Source: Microcebus murinus
Taxonomy: Eukaryota > Chordata > Mammalia > Primates > Cheirogaleidae
NCBI RefSeq assembly: GCF_040939455.1
Contig: NC_134117.1
Span: forward strand, 66,610,501-66,674,500
Direction: 5' to 3'
DNA: 64,000 bases
Shown here: positions 63,791-64,000 of the stretch, in pieces
How positions within the stretch are numbered: position 1 is the first letter of the stretch
Layout of the letters: the number at the start of each line of letters is the position of its first letter
Program-made: the position numbers and the translations under genes
Notes under the pieces: model-generated
The model's input: only the letters and a program-made list of their open reading frames with translations
What the model was told of the DNA's origin: nothing
Database searches by the model: none

Positions 63791-64000
63791 AAAGCAAATA
63801 CTATGAGATGAAAATGAATCAATTGTGTTACATCATATTTAAGAATTTCTGTTCAGTAAAGGATGCCATAGATTTTGTTAACCAATGACAGACTGGGAAA
63901 ATATTGTTGAAAAAATATAATTCCTCATCCATTTCTAGTAGAAGTGTAAAACAAGATGCCATTTGGAGCTCTCTGATTTAGAGAAGTCTGGGAGCGCCCA
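63791..64000 (+). mobile_element. Probable old L1 ORF2 fragment, continues past the window
   Basis: 'ttctgttcagtaaaggatgcc...ccaatgacagactgggaaaatattg' resembles the distal L1 ORF2 phrase order. It is short and diverged. Confidence 0.45.

Overview
The window is nuclear DNA of a strepsirrhine primate, most likely a Malagasy lemur. Four dimeric, 7SL-derived Alu elements carry a lemur-type right arm (the 'gctaggctgacgccacggc' segment) and an 'aattggccaactaatatata' linker. Two L1 3' ends have the lemur-type 3' UTR. A short hAT element with perfect 8-bp target duplications sits inside an older LTR. I find no convincing protein-coding exon, tRNA, rRNA or known ncRNA. The open frames are short, lie in repeats, or match no family I recognise, so the stretch looks intergenic or deep-intronic.

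Layout. 1.46-4.77 kb: antisense old L1 split by an Alu. 4.8-5.5 kb: L2. 6.2-12.4 kb: nearly full-length decayed L1 (GC-rich 5' UTR, ORF1 and ORF2 relics, 3' UTR). 12.96-13.63 kb: MaLR-type LTR carrying the hAT insertion. 17.3-18.86 kb: ERV-L internal (pol) relic. 18.9-23.3 kb: mostly unique DNA with MIR/L2 pieces. 23.3-26.6 kb: antisense L1 pieces with a second Alu, then L2. 27-37.7 kb: GC-richer, mostly unique, with ERV1-like LTRs and four strong hairpins or palindromes between 29.67 and 35.23 kb. 37.7-42.24 kb: antisense ERV1-like provirus part (5' LTR, primer-binding site, AT-rich internal DNA) broken by a young 5'-truncated L1. 44.0-48.6 kb: MaLR and ERV1-like LTRs and an Alu. 49.4-50.0 kb: L2. 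50.9-60.0 kb: three old L1 copies in the same orientation, the middle one split by a 5'-inverted lemur L1 and by an Alu. 61.4-62.3 kb: L2 running into a GGAA microsatellite. 62.35-64 kb: mostly unassigned.

No genes act together here, and I saw no new coding system. The features most worth checking are a perfect 46-bp palindrome (32,809-32,854), a 30-bp-stem hairpin (29,672-29,742), an inverted duplication that apparently arose inside an L1 (10,116-10,150), the hAT insertion, and two very short insertions with clear target duplications. Repeat family names come from recalled consensus similarity without a search; class and orientation are much safer than subfamily.
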